A stretch of 64,000 bases of DNA. Origin: Punctularia strigosozonata HHB-11173 SS5 (lineage: Eukaryota > Basidiomycota > Agaricomycetes > Corticiales > Punctulariaceae). Positions within the stretch are counted from its first letter, which is position 1; each line of letters begins with the position of its first letter. The DNA lies in the NCBI RefSeq assembly GCF_000264995.1, contig NW_006767438.1, positions 1,025,784 to 1,089,783 on the forward strand. The letters run 5' to 3'. Below, one piece after another: positions 46,296 through 57,499 of this stretch. The position numbers were made by a program, and so were the translations under genes. Below the pieces are notes generated by a model. It ran no database searches. It was not told the origin of the DNA and saw only the letters and a list, made by a program, of their open reading frames with translations.

Positions 46296-47791
46296 ATGTT
46301 GGGCGAGAATTTACGGCGTTTCACGGCAACCTTAACCTGCATTACTCTGGTTCTCCCGGGTATCACAGCATGGGGACCAGCTGGTGAGTATGCTATTTGA
46401 CTGTCAAGTTCTTCGTACCTACTAACATGCCTAATTCTTCACAGGCCATGAGATGGTTGCGACAATCGCGCAGATGCACCTCCATCCTTCCGTCATGCCC
46501 ACCCTCTGTTCGATTCTTTACCCCGAAGGACCCTGGATCGATTGCCATCTCGCACGGGTTGCGACGTGGGCCGACAGCGTCCGTACGGACCCGGCCTATG
46601 CTTGGTCGAAGAATAGACACTTCGCGAACTCGGTCGACGACGATCCACCAAACAAATGTATTTTCCCGGGGAGACAGGGATGGAATGGGAAGGAGGGAGA
46701 GAACATCCTCGCAAGCATACGAAACGTGACGGACATTTTGACGAAGTATGCGGACCGCGAAGTCGAGTTCGGCGCCCGTGCGGGTAGGAGCTCGTCGCGA
46801 AGCGTGGCTCAGAAGAGAATGAGCGGGAAGCGGGACGCGCTGGCGGAGGAAGCACTGAAGTTTCTGATCCACTTTTTCGGAGACATGCACCAGCCTCTCC
46901 ACCTCTCTGGTCGACAATACGGCGGGAACGGCGCCAAGGTCCTGTTCGACGGACGGCTGACGAGTATGCCCATTCTTTTTCTTCTTTGATCCCGCAGCTC
47001 CCAGTCTCATCTTCCGCGCAGATCTTCATTATGCATGGGACAACCTCTTCATCGCCAAACAACTTCGCACCACCTCACCAAATTACACGTTTCCGCTCCC
47101 ATCGCGCTATTATCAAGTCGAAAACGCGCTAAAGGGGGCGATATACGATCCCTATATCCGGCGTATAGTATACGAAGGCCTCGTCAAGCAGGAGATGTGG
47201 GATGACGACGTGGAAGACTGGATCAGCTGCCCGAAGTACTCTCACACGGCGGGAGGCGGCACCGCTCAGAAAACGTCCTCAACGTTCTCTGCTTCTACCG
47301 CATCCGAGATTCGGCAGATATTCTTTGGTCAGACTCCGAATATAGCGACTCGTCCAACTCGGTCCACGGCAACGGAGAGCAAGATGGATGACGAGATCGT
47401 CTGTCCTCTCCACTGGGCCGGCAGCATCCACAGGCTGAACTGCGACTTCGTTTGGCCCGCGGCACTCGACAAGTCACCTCCAAGCCCATCGGCAACTGCG
47501 GATGCCCCTTCGCCCGCTATCGCGACCGTCGACGATCAGCTCGCGCTGTTCTCAGAGAGCGGTCTCTACATTGGCGGGAGCCACGTGCATGGCAACATTG
47601 CAGGGGGTTATAATCATATGGAGCTTGACACGCCCGAATACGCCGGTGTCATCGCGAGAAATCATACCGTCGAGGGTTTGCTCACGAGAGGTGGTATACG
47701 CCTCGCCAGCGTCCTGAACTGGTTGTTCGCTGACATTGGAGATGTGAAGAGGGAGGATCGAGTTGCTTTCGTATATTCCACGTACTTGTAA
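46296..47791 (+). CDS. Secreted S1/P1-type zinc-dependent nuclease
   Basis: This family cleaves single-stranded DNA and RNA at low pH with three zinc ions and is used to scavenge phosphate and nucleotides. The signal peptide MLGENLRRFTATLTCITLVLPGITA ends just before Trp-Gly, so the mature protein starts with the Trp whose amine binds zinc. Other ligand motifs follow: GHEMVA after the first intron (46383-46444), TWAD, KNRHFANS, FLIHFFGDMHQPLH and, after the second intron near 46970-47022, NLHYAWDN. Segments such as AGRSSSRSVAQKRMSGKRD are extra loops compared with the short fungal forms. The C-terminal part from about 47230 (SHTAGGGTAQKTSSTFSAS) is Ser/Thr-rich. It ends GLLTRGGIRLASVLNWLF, the usual terminal helix, then FVYSTYL. 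All exons are in frame. Confidence 0.88.
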
Positions 47792-48062
47792 TTGCTAAAT
47801 CAGTGGTGTTCATCCGCGATTGGTTACGCGCCCGAATTCAGTGGTGGCGGCAAGTACACTGGATCATCTGTCTCGGCTTGCCATCGGTTGGACCGTTACC
47901 TGCTCGTTGCTACTATACACGAATGTTCTAATCCTCTATATCTCAATTGCTTGGAAACCTTCGATCCAACTGCTGAGCTAGGACCTTGATTCCGTGACCA
48001 TTCGCCGGAGAGAGTATGCGCCGAATTGCAACCTCCACGAACTCGAGATTCAATGGCCAGAC
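47792..48062. other. Intergenic, no gene seen
   Basis: About 270 bp between the nuclease and PIG-A, both on the plus strand. No RNA gene, repeat or obvious promoter motif was recognised. Confidence 0.45.
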
Positions 48063-49828
48063 ATGAGCGTCATGGCGGAAAGATCTCGATTGCGTCCGTA
48101 CCCAGTGCTACGAGTGTAGTGTATCGGACTTACGAATAACATGATAGGATGATATGCGACTTCTTTCACCCAAATGTAGGCGGCGTGGAGAGCCACATAT
48201 ACATGCTTGCAGCGGAGCTCATACGACGTGGCCACAACGTATGCCCAACGCCCCGCCTTTCTACCCATTCGACGCGCTCAACGTTCCCTATCCTACAGGT
48301 CATTGTCATAACCCACAGCCATCCCCCAGACAGGGTCGGAATACGGTGGATGCTGCCTTGCCTGAAGGTGTACTACATCCCCTTCCCTACCATCGCCTCG
48401 TCTGCGACCCTACCCAACTTCTTCACCTTCCTGCCCTACCTCCGCACCATTGTTCTACGCGAACGCATTGAGCTCATTCATGCTCATGCGAGTCTCTCGA
48501 GTCTTGCTCACGAGGGCATCCTTCATGCCCACCTGATGGGCGTGCGCACGGTATTCACTGACCATAGCCTGTTCGGGTTCGCAGACGCTGCCAGCATTCT
48601 GACGAACAAGCTTCTGGAGGGCGCGTTGCGAAATGTGGACGCAACCATCTGCGTGTCGTACACCGGGTAGGTTATAGCATCATACTTTCCTCGCCTTGTA
48701 CCCGCTGACGTTCTGTCAGACGCGAAAACACCGTCCTACGAGGGAATCTCATGCCGGAGTCGGTGTACGTCATACCGAATGCGTTTGTTGCGGAGCAGTT
48801 CAAACCAGCAGAAGAACCTGTTCCAACGGACCCTAGTCGGTAAACAATTCATAACGCGAGTGCAATTCATTAATACACGCCTTCGTGTCCTGCAGTGACC
48901 ATCGTAGTGCTGTCCCGATTGGCGTATCGCAAAGGAATTGATCTCTTCGTAGCCACTGCTCCGCGTATCTGCGCTCTCTTCCCTCAAGTCCGCTTCGTTG
49001 TGGGTAAGCACCTCTTTCCCTTCGTTTTCTCCCTCGTCCTATTCCTCTCGCTGAAGACGCAATCTCTCCTTTTTGTGTATAGGTGGCGACGGCCCGAAAC
49101 TCATCGACGTCCTACAAATGCGCGAGAAGCACCGCCTCCAAGACCGTATCGAGCTCCTGGGGCCGATACGGCACAGCGACGTGCGCTCCGTGCTCACGCG
49201 CGGCTCGATATTCCTGAGCACCTCGCTCACCGAGTCGTTCGGCATCGCGATCGTCGAGGCCGCGTGCGCGGGGCTATACGTGGTCGCGACGCGCGTGGGT
49301 GGCGTGCCCGAGATCTTGCCGGAGGACATGATCTCCTTCGCTGATCCGAACGAAGATGGTATGCCCTTGGAAACCTCGGTCGCGTCTCGTACTACTCCTG
49401 ATCTCCTGCATAGACGTCGTTCGTGCGATCGCAGAGGCGGTCAAGATCGTTTCGGAGGGCAAGCACGACCCGCGCAAGGCACACGATCGCGTCAAGCGCT
49501 TCTACCACTGGGGCGACATCGCTGGACGAGTCGAGCACGTCTACGATACTGTTCTGGCCTCCACTTCGCGATCGTTCTGGGAGAGACTTCATCGGTATGT
49601 TGTACTACCGTTCCGGACATGACAGTATGTTTTAATGCGCTTCTCGGAAGGACGTGGACTCTCGGCCGCTTCGCTGGCCCCATCTTCACCGTCATCCTCA
49701 TCGTGGACTGTGTCTTCTTCGCATTCCTAGAATGGTGGTTACCCCGACAGTCGTTGGACTACGTGGACAGACATTGGGATCGGAAACGTTTCTTTGAAGT
49801 ACGAGATATGCTACGTGGTATACTGTGA
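48063..49828 (+). CDS. PIGA: Phosphatidylinositol N-acetylglucosaminyltransferase catalytic subunit
   Basis: PIG-A (yeast Gpi3) adds GlcNAc to phosphatidylinositol at the cytosolic face of the endoplasmic reticulum, the first step of GPI-anchor synthesis. A short first exon (48063-48097, MSVMAERSRLRP) splices over a 50-nt intron in phase to MICDFFHPNVGGVESHIY; a start at 48149 alone would lack the leading residues. Then come VIVITHSHPPDRVGIRW, VYYIPFPTIASSATLPN, HAHASLSSLAHEG and FTDHSLFGFADAASILTNK. The GT4 part has LSRLAYRKGIDL, GGDGPKLIDVL and the EX7E motif ESFGIAIVE. The C-terminus has one membrane span (AGPIFTVILIVDCVFFAFLEWW). Seven or so introns splice in frame; the donor before VTIVVLSRL is non-ideal. 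It looks complete. Confidence 0.9.
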
Positions 49829-50361
49829 CCTAGAATGCGAACTAAATCGGTCCGGATGACAGATGGCAAGGGAAGCAGGTTCGCCCAGCGCATCTACTCC
49901 CAAGATGCCCGTCAAAGTGGCCAGTCAAGGCGAAGATGTCTGCGACCCAGGAGAACCAACCCGCGGCTGACTATATCACCGCGCAGACGGCAAGATCAGG
50001 ATCGAGTTTTCGCACCGGCGCTCATCAAGGAAGGATGACAACCAGGGGCCAATTCATCATTAGGTGGTGGTGACGTCTACTGTCGAGATAGGATTGAAAG
50101 ATATTGTGTGTATATACAGTCATTTTCAGGGCATAGATCATCGCATAGTAAACAGAAGGAGTGCATGAGAGGGTACGTAAGATCGTGAACATGTGAATAC
50201 AATCGAGCAGCAACAGTATCAGGTCGAAGGCGGAGGACTCCAGATGAGGTACGCAGGCCTGGTAAGAGTGACATGACCAGGATAAACGTCCGTATGCCGG
50301 AGTCGGCAGGGAATACGTATCGGGGCGGCTCCTGAGCGATGGAGACTCGGGAATAGTATGT
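49829..50361. other. Intergenic between convergent genes
   Basis: About 530 bp holding the 3' ends of PIG-A and of the zinc-finger fragment. The minus-strand frame here is not homologous to a helicase core, which would be expected if the zinc-finger gene continued. Nothing else was recognised. Confidence 0.45.
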
Positions 50362-50982
50362 CTAGTTTGGGAAGCCCGGATTCTGGTGTCTCTTCGCTGA
50401 GTCGTTCTTTTCAATGTCCTGAGAGCGCGAAGTCATTACGAACCCGATAGCATGATATGTTGAGCGAATTACTACCTCGATGACTGCAATATCGGCTGTC
50501 CTCTTGATGGCGACGTCGACTTCGGACCCCGCTTGTATGGCTGCTATGTATGCCTTCATTCGCACCATGTTTATATGTAGCGTCTCTCCGGTATGGACCG
50601 TGCGATAGGCGGTGGGAACGTGCACATCGCATGCATCACAGTAGATAAATCTAGGGTCGCTTGTTGCACGCTGTGGTTCGACGTGGCGCATACGAAGAGC
50701 TTCCGCCTCGCGCAAATGTTGTGGCGAGTCGATATGACTCTGCCACCTATGGCCAGGCGTCATCTTCGAGCACACGGTGCATACCAGCAGTGTGTCGAAT
50801 CGCCCGATCTTTCGCTTATGCGCTTTCGTGCGGCGATGTTTCTTGCCGTCGGAGGCCGGCACAGAGACCACACCGCAGTCCCGACAGAGTTCAAAGTCGT
50901 GTTCGTAAGGACACGGCTTCGTAGAGCAGAGGGTAGAGAGGACTTGCTGATGACAGAGGCCGAGGCTAGCGATGTCAGCCAT
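50362..50982 (-). CDS. C2H2/U1-like zinc-finger protein, possible SDE3/MOV10-type N-terminal fragment
   Basis: A small gene starting MADIASLGLCHQQVLSTLC. It has three zinc-binding clusters: CSTKPCPYEHDFELCRDC, then VCTVCSKMTPGHRWQSHI (C-x2-C...H), and CDACDVHVPTAYRTVHTGETLH. Such paired Cys/His clusters with H-x5-H spacing occur in RNA-binding proteins and at the N-terminus of fungal SDE3/MOV10-like helicases. A probable intron (about 50420-50478) leads to a short last exon ending RHQNPGFPN at 50362. No helicase motifs lie downstream, so this is either a stand-alone zinc-finger protein or a truncated helicase gene. The assignment to SDE3-like proteins rests on remembered resemblance only. Confidence 0.5.
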   Translation of the reverse strand: MADIASLGLCHQQVLSTLCSTKPCPYEHDFELCRDCGVVSVPASDGKKHRRTKAHKRKIGRFDTLLVCTVCSKMTPGHRWQSHIDSPQHLREAEALRMRHVEPQRATSDPRFIYCDACDVHVPTAYRTVHTGETLHINMVRMKAYIAAIQAGSEVDVAIKRTADIAVIEVVIRSTYHAIGFVMTSRSQDIEKNDSAKRHQNPGFPN

Positions 50983-52041
50983 GCCGGGCTGGGGCGAAGA
51001 AGATGTAGGAGAGGGAAGAAGGAGCCCTACACGAGCCCAAGGGCCCTTTTGACTATGAGAATAAATGCAGGTCGTGGGCACCAAGGCGCAGAAACGGTCG
51101 CCTTCCGTTCGAGATTGAATTCAGACCACATTCTTCCCTCTCCTCTTCCATGCCACTACACATGCGGGCCCGCTGTTCCTTCCTGAGTGCTGTCAACTAC
51201 GGAAAGTAAACTCTAGTAGGAGTATGCGGCACTAAGCAAGATAATCGGATTTCGTCGACCTGAACTTTTTGAAATACAAATACATGTATTCGATCCAGAG
51301 TGACGCACCCAATGGAATCAGAAAGAATTTTCATCGTTCGCTTCCTCATCATCAGCGGTAACTTTGAGTCTATAACCAAGGATTATCTCCCCATCCCCGT
51401 CCCCGGCCTGCTTGTCCACGTTCAATCTTTGACTGAGCACCCAGTGCCAGAAGGCATATCAAAGGGCAAAGAAGGGCTTTTGATTCCGAACTAAATCGAG
51501 AGCCGTACGGTGCTTGTTGAACTTTGTATACCGTATATATATGGAAATATTACACGCTCGTTACCTATTATGTACAGATTCTCTCACATGTTCTATTCTT
51601 GTGTTCTTCCTTGCGATCTTCTATCTTTCCTGATTGATATTACCGCTTTAGGCACATTCTTTTGTTCCCTTTATGGAAATGCTTCCCTCGAGCTCCCTCA
51701 CGGAGCTCTCCCTCCGCATCTCCTCAGTCTTTTCCCTTATACTTTGACTGAGGAGTGAGTCTGCCATGTCCCTTCATGTCCCTTATGTCCTAATGTACTT
51801 GCGATGCCTCTGTAGTCATATATTAGGTACTACATGCGTAACTCAGTCTTTTCCCTTATACTTTGACTGAGGATCATATATTAGGGAATTATCGCTCTTG
51901 CCTTCAGATCCAGAAGTTCATCAGTGCTGCCACGGGTGCTCTCCGAGCAGATCTCCGCTACAGATGAGCCGCTTGTACAGTGGACACTCGGCTTCCGCGA
52001 TTACCTTGTACACTGAGGGTGAGCATCCATAGATGTACATG
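50983..52041. other. Gene-poor, AT-richer stretch with direct repeats
   Basis: About 1.06 kb with no supported gene. Around 51500-51680 it is clearly AT-richer than its surroundings, including a GTATATATATGG stretch. It carries the repeat pair listed separately at 51723-51886. Confidence 0.5.
51723..51886 (+). repeat. Two-part direct repeat (32 bp plus 12 bp)
   Basis: An identical 32-bp segment occurs at 51723-51754 and 51842-51873. It begins CTCAGTC and ends GACTGAGGA, so each copy can also form a 7-bp stem. TCATATATTAGG occurs at 51816-51827 and again directly after the second copy. The arrangement suggests a duplication followed by loss of the intervening part. Confidence 0.6.
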
Positions 52042-54324
52042 CTATACCATGGGTGCACGACGTTCTTGTGGCCTCGCGATGGGAGGTGCAGGCATGACCA
52101 CCTTGGAAGGAGACCCCAGAATGGGCGGATGATTTCCGGACTGCTCCATCATGTCGCGCCACTTTTGAAGCACTGTGCTCGACTTTGAAGGATCTGAATG
52201 ATAATCAGTGGGGGTCTGTGCCAATAGTGAAGGAGGATTGGTGTCTCCTAGCTCCATGATCAAGGTGATATACGGGCGGGGTGTCTGCCCTTCTGTGCTG
52301 GTAGTGTTCCTCAAGAAGAACTTGATCTTGTTCTCATTGATGGCATACGCAGACGGTGTGCCCACCTGTCCCCAAAGCTTGAATTGGACAAAGATACCCA
52401 ACATGACCTCTGGGCAAAGGTGTCAAGATCAGATACAGGCAAAGGGGGAATAAGGTCAGAGGACCGAAGTCCGAAACATATATACGAAGAATAGTATAGT
52501 GAGAAGGAGAAACTCAAAGGGTAGAGTCGGAGCGGAGTCGGAGATGCGTCGGCGTTGGGTCGATAAGTCGGAAGCGGTGGTGAAATCGAGATCGGATGCA
52601 GATCAAGCCTAAGCTCGTGCGCTAGGCTGCTACGCGCTCTGAGTCCGCAGGAGAGAGAGAGCAAAGCTTAGTCAATATTCAAACTGACTATCTATGGTAC
52701 AGTTCGACGGTTTATATACATAAAAGAGAACAATGGCGAAATCGGAGATGCGGAGATCGGAGGCGCCGTTCGGCGCACAAAGGAAACATATTGGAGACGA
52801 GAGATAACGCATGGGGCACAAAGGGAACATATCTAAGGAAGAGGCAGAAAGAACGGACCGAGAGATCCGTCGCAAGCGACGGGAAACTAAAGTCTACAAA
52901 GGGAAGCTATGATGTCAGACAAAGGGAACAGGAATCAGGAAAGTCGGAGTTGAATCCGTTCAAGATCTGGAACCACCGGGGCGTTGAGCTGCCGGTGGCC
53001 CGGTGCATGTGATAGGTGTATCCCGCCCTCAACCAAAACAGGAAAGGCGGGATTGGCGTCGGCGAAGAAGTCGGCGAAGAGTTGGAGAGCAGATTGGAGA
53101 TGATCGGTGCGGATCGGTGACGATCGGCGGAGAGGATCGGCGTAGGTCGGTCTGGATTGACACGTGACAGAAGGGCAACTACCTTGTCCATTAGAATGGG
53201 CAGGAAGACATTGACGATCACTGCATTGTTCCAGCAGATGACGGCCATATGGCAAATGAAGCATGCCATCGCAGTATCTTCGGTCAATGCCAAGTCATCC
53301 GCCCACTTAGCAAAGTGTGTAACGTTCATCACCGCGTCCTTGAACAGCTCGCGCAAAGTCTTTGCCCCTTCACCGGATTGATTATCCGGCATGCTGTCCA
53401 AAAACCGTGTAGCATCGTCCATAGGAAAGAGTGCCAATAAAAAGGCCTCGACAGAAACCAGGGCACTAAAAAGCTGCACTTTCCCCCCTCCAGAGTCAGT
53501 CATTTCCAGCGCAGGATCCCATGCTCGAACAATCAACAGACGGCCGATAACCCCACCCATCTCGCCACGTGCGAGTAGGTCGTGATTGTCAGGGCACACC
53601 TCCCACAAGAAAAAGAAAATGTGTAAGCCATGAGCGAACGTTGTGTTCGAAGGTGTATCGCTCTGCCAGGAATATGATTAGGTGCCCATACACACTGTTC
53701 AGATCCTGCGCGTGGTTCCCTATTGCACAAGTGAGTGCGCATAGCGCGGCCTACAGCCCACGGCCGTGAGACACACCGCTGATAAGATGTTCACGAAGCC
53801 ATGCCTTGTGGCTTGAGATCACGCTTTTGACAGAGACTTGGTGAGAAGATCAGAGCAGACGGTCGACAATTGCAAAACGTGTGTCGTGTACCATCCAATC
53901 CAGTGAAATCGTGTCCTCCACACACCGCGAGGTTTCCCTCGGCCGGGTCTGATGCTGTCTAGTGCATTCATTAGTATATCGGAAACTCCAACGTTAGCGC
54001 ACAGCGTTGGAGTTACAAACTTCAGAATCATGAAGATGGGAGATCCCTGCTCTATACTAGTCAACGCTTCTGGGAGCCGGAGGCAACAATGAGAGCATCA
54101 TGCTACGGCGCGACATCTCATGTTTCCCCAGTGATAGCGGAAGTATGAATGCAAGCCTGCTGGGAGGCGGTGTGATACAATAATGACTCGTCTGTATTGA
54201 TATCACCGTTTTGGACCGTTCCGGGAAGATTGGAGCTCGAGGGACTCTCGAAAACCCGTTCGGGCCAGGCTTTCCATGTCTTCCTCGGTCGCGTAAAATC
54301 CTCAGGAGATTGTGATTCCATGAT
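52042..54324 (-). pseudogene. Unknown protein gene split by a solo LTR
   Basis: I recognise no domain or function. Minus-strand coding-like segments are: MESQSPEDFTRPRKTWKAWP (from 54324); GSPIFMILKFVTPTLCANVGVSDILMNALDSI (about 54050-53950); a long, good exon from EVCPDNHDLLARGEMGGVIG to VFLPILMDK (53600-53185); and MLGIFVQFKLWGQVGTPSAYAINENKI to RRAPMV (52404-52042). The last two are separated by a 749-bp solo LTR at 52421-53169. The frame on the two sides of the LTR is the same once the LTR and one copy of its target duplication are set aside, so the LTR sits within what was a coding exon. By chance GT...AG sites flank it (GTAGTT and GCCCAG), so splicing around it is possible but would drop a few codons. 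The exon links at the 5' end are uncertain. tRNA-Val lies just upstream on the other strand. Confidence 0.5.
52421..53169 (-). mobile_element. Solo LTR of an LTR retrotransposon (749 bp)
   Basis: Read on the minus strand the element starts TGTCACG and ends CTTGACA, the TG...CA ends of an LTR. It carries a TATATAAA-type promoter box near 52716 and GATCGG-rich sequence near its start. The flanking 5-mers on the plus strand are AAAGG and GAAGG, a target-site duplication with one mismatch. No internal retrotransposon region or second LTR is present in the window, so it looks like the remnant left by recombination between two LTRs. Superfamily cannot be assigned from an LTR alone; Ty3-like is a guess. 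Age is uncertain; the single mismatch in the target repeats suggests it is not brand new. Confidence 0.65.
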
Positions 54325-54454
54325 TAGTGTCCAAGCATGTGGTGGGAGCCAAACAAAGGGTATACAAAGAATACGTTGGTACATTTTGACATTGAGAGGT
54401 TGATATCCGAAGCGCAGGTCTCTCTGTGTATGTTCTTTTGGAAAGACTCGCCAT

Positions 54455-54527
54455 GGTTGCTTAGTCTAGTGGTTATGATTTCTGTCTTACACACAGAAGG
54501 TCGCCAGTTCGATCCTGGCAGCAACCA
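54455..54527 (+). tRNA. tRNA-Val (anticodon TAC)
   Basis: A complete cloverleaf: acceptor arms GGTTGCT and AGCAACC pair perfectly and are followed by discriminator A. The anticodon stem TCTGT/ACAGA encloses the loop CTTACAC, giving anticodon TAC (valine, codon GTA). The T arm is GCCAG-TTCGATC-CTGGC, which also supplies the B box, and the A box lies in the TTAGTCTAGTGG region. No intron. A TTTT run just after the end can terminate RNA polymerase III. Confidence 0.93.
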
Positions 54528-55372
54528 CTTTTGACTCAACGAAAGGTTCAAATGGCAAAGAAAACGGACTGTATTGCGATCTCTCTACGATATCGATCAG
54601 CTTCAGATTCCCCGGTTGCCGCCCAAAGCCTTTTTGTTATCGCCATCTGAATCTTCGCCGCAGCTGATCAGATACCGAAGATGCAGGTCAGCTAACCATG
54701 GAACAAAGTGTGATACGCCGGTGTATTACGGGCGCGGACGCAGTTACCGGAAGGAATTGAGAAGCAGGCAACTGACAGCGCGGCGTGCTGCCCGCCGCTC
54801 CATCGCTGTTCGTCGTCCACCGACGACGGCGACGGGCGTGACGACATCTTGCCACCCCACCGCCCTCCTCTTTTCCTCCTCCCCTCCTCCTCCTCCTCGA
54901 ACCCCCGCGAGGCAAGAGTGGGCGGAGCGCGCGACGGGCGCGGTGCGTGCAGGTAAGCGCAGTCCCGTGCCGACGAAAACGCTATTGTGAAACTTTCGCG
55001 CACGGTCATTTGTGTCATCCTTTACGGAGGGCCTCGTCCCCTCTCGGGTCGGCGCTGTTGTCTGAGTGCTCTGCCTGCATTTGGGCCCGCGTTCTCGTGC
55101 GCAGCCCCCTCTGCCGTTCGATCTTATTGAGCGAACCGCGCTCTTCGGGAGTGGAGGTTGCTCTCTCTCTGCCCTCTTTCCTCGTCCCGCTCCACCTTTC
55201 CCTCCCCGTTCGTCATCCGTCCCCTAATATTGTCTTACCCGCGCCAGGGACGCTCTACTCTCGCCTGTGCTATCCGGCTCGCGCTCGAACAGTCCATTAT
55301 CTGACCTGGCCACGCAGCCGACGATTCGACACACGGCCTCGACGTTCAGTATCAGGAGCGTAGTCGCCAACG
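54528..55372. other. Intergenic, likely promoter and leader of the membrane-protein gene
   Basis: About 845 bp. Open frames are compositional (CT- and GC-rich) and lack motifs. A pyrimidine-rich tract with TCCTCC repeats near 54870-54900 and another CT-rich zone at 55150-55250 are typical of fungal promoters and leaders. Confidence 0.45.
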
Positions 55373-57499
55373 ATGTCGACCTTGCTACCAAAGACAGTGA
55401 ATGTTCCGAGCGGCTCGCTTTTGACCAACCCGACCTGTACGTCGTTCGTCCCTGTCTTTTCCCGTACCCCTATTTGGCTGCCCCTCTTTCCCCCTTCATC
55501 TGGCATCGCACTCATCCTCGTCATTTGCAGTCACGAGCACCCCTCCCGGCGGACCCATCCTGAGCACCTCGAGCTCAACGCAGTCCACACAGACCTTCCT
55601 CCCCCCTGGCGAAAGCAACACCGACACCAGCACCAACCTGTTCACCTTCGGCACGCAAACCGTCACCAACTCTGGTGGGTCTACATCTTCACCTGCAACC
55701 GCAAGTGCAAGTGCAAGCGTCCTGCCATCAAGCACCGTCACTACGCCCTCCTCCACTCCGGCGGCCTCCTCTTCTTCTTCTGCCTCCGAGACCGAGCCTA
55801 GTGCATCGCTGACGGCGACTCTCACCGCCACCTCCCACTCGCGTTCTCATCCATCTACGCCTTCTTCCTCTCCTCTTCCGTCCTCATCACCCTCATCTCT
55901 GACATCCCTATCCTCCACAGACCCCACCTCCTTATCCATGTCCACCTCAAGCCTCTCCACCTCCACCTCCGATGCCTCCTCACCTACGAATGTGAACATT
56001 TCAGGTGCTTCCCACCATACCGTTCCCCCGGGCGCCATCGCGGGTGCCGTCGTTGGCGGCGTCGCAGCGCTTCTCATTGCTGCCGTCGGTATGTCCCGTC
56101 TCTTTCCTCAGCCCTCCAGTTCATCCTTCGTCTCTCTCTATTTTGAAGTCATCTATTCGGTCGCCTTAACGTATCTTCGCCCTTTCGTCTACCTTTTGCC
56201 CTTTTGCCCTTTTTTTCTATCGTCGTGTTTCATCAACCACTTGGTCGTTCTTTTACCGTCCTCGTCATGCCTACACAATCTCCTGACACATCGTCGCGAC
56301 AGCCGCCTTCCTCCTTTTCCGATCCTGCGCGCGCAACCGCCCGGCCTCCAAACTCGGCGGCCAGCAACCGACGCTCTTCGTGACCTCGCCGCGCTCCTCA
56401 CGCTCGCCCAAGTCGCCCAAGCACAAGGAGTGGGCCAACCTCGGCTCGGTCGACTCGACGCACCGCAGCTCCCCGGCCGACCTTCATCTCGCCGACGCGA
56501 ACGCGAGTCGGGCGTCGTCTAGGGGAGGGCTGGTGAACGGGGTAGGGGCGACGGGGATGCATGCCAGTCACAGCTCGGTCGCGATGTCGGACGAGGATAT
56601 GCGCACGGTCGAGGCCGGGAGCAGCGAGGGCACGGATAAGCTCGGGACGAGTTACGGTTCGAGTGTCGCCGGCGGGGGCATCCTGTCCGGCGTGCAGAGC
56701 CTCGAGTACGGCGTCGGATACGGTACGTCTCTTATTTTTTTTTTGCCCCCCCCCCCTTATGCCGCCATGGCTGCTCACACAACGACCTTTCGTCGCAGCC
56801 GTCGACGACGACAAGTACGAATCCTACGCCCCGCCCGCGCCGCCCACTCCTCGCGCCCAAGCCGCGCCCCACTCTCAAGCGATCGCGCAAGCGCAAGCCG
56901 CCGCGCGCGCGAACCGCCGGCGCTCGTCGGGCTCGAGCGTGACGATGGTCGTCGGCGACCACCGCTACTCCGGCATCGAGCCGACCGCCACCGCCACCGC
57001 GACGACCACTACCACCAACCCACCTCCGACCGCCGCGCGCTCGCAGCATCGGTTGTCCGGGTACGGCGCGCCGACGCCGACGAGCCCGACCTACCCGCCC
57101 GTGCCTCAACCCCACGCGTACCCTACCCGGCACCACGCCTCGCACTCCTCGACGGCCTCCCCGGTCTCGCCCGTTTCGGTCGCCCCTACCGCCGCTCCGC
57201 ACCGCAAGCCCGCGCCCGTCTCACCTGCCGAAGGACAAGGACAAGGGCAAGGGCAAGGGCAGGTGCAGAGGAGCAACTCGGCGCGACGCACGGCGCGCAA
57301 GCCCGTGCCGAGGTACGACTCGGCCGACCTCCGGTCTGCTGCGCCGCCCGTGTCGCCTCCTCCCCCGGACGTGGGCATGCTGGGCGTGCAGCAGCAGCAG
57401 CAGGTCGAGAGAAGGCCGAGCGCGGACCGGTTGGCGGCGGAGGGCGGCGGGCCTGTGTACCATCTCATGCCGGATCTGCCGGTCGCGCAGAGGGACTGA
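55373..57499 (+). CDS. Ser/Thr-rich single-pass membrane protein, copy 1
   Basis: The product has a long Ser/Thr/Pro-rich, probably O-glycosylated outer part (TSTPPGGPILSTSSSTQS to STSTSDASSPTNVNISGAS). The hallmark VPPGAIAGAVVGGVAALLIAAV span follows. After it come a basic stop-transfer (RSCARNRPASKLGG) and a long low-complexity cytosolic tail with SPRSSRSPKSPKHKEW and poly-Gln/Gly repeats (GQGQGQGQGQ), ending HLMPDLPVAQRD. This architecture is common in basidiomycete wall-stress-sensor-like proteins; a signalling role is inference. Four exons splice in phase: introns at about 55436-55529, 56090-56319 and 56722-56797. The start MSTLLPKTVNVPSG has no classical signal peptide, which is odd for this topology, so an upstream exon may be missing. 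Two related copies lie at 58397-59158 and 61435-61710. Confidence 0.75.
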
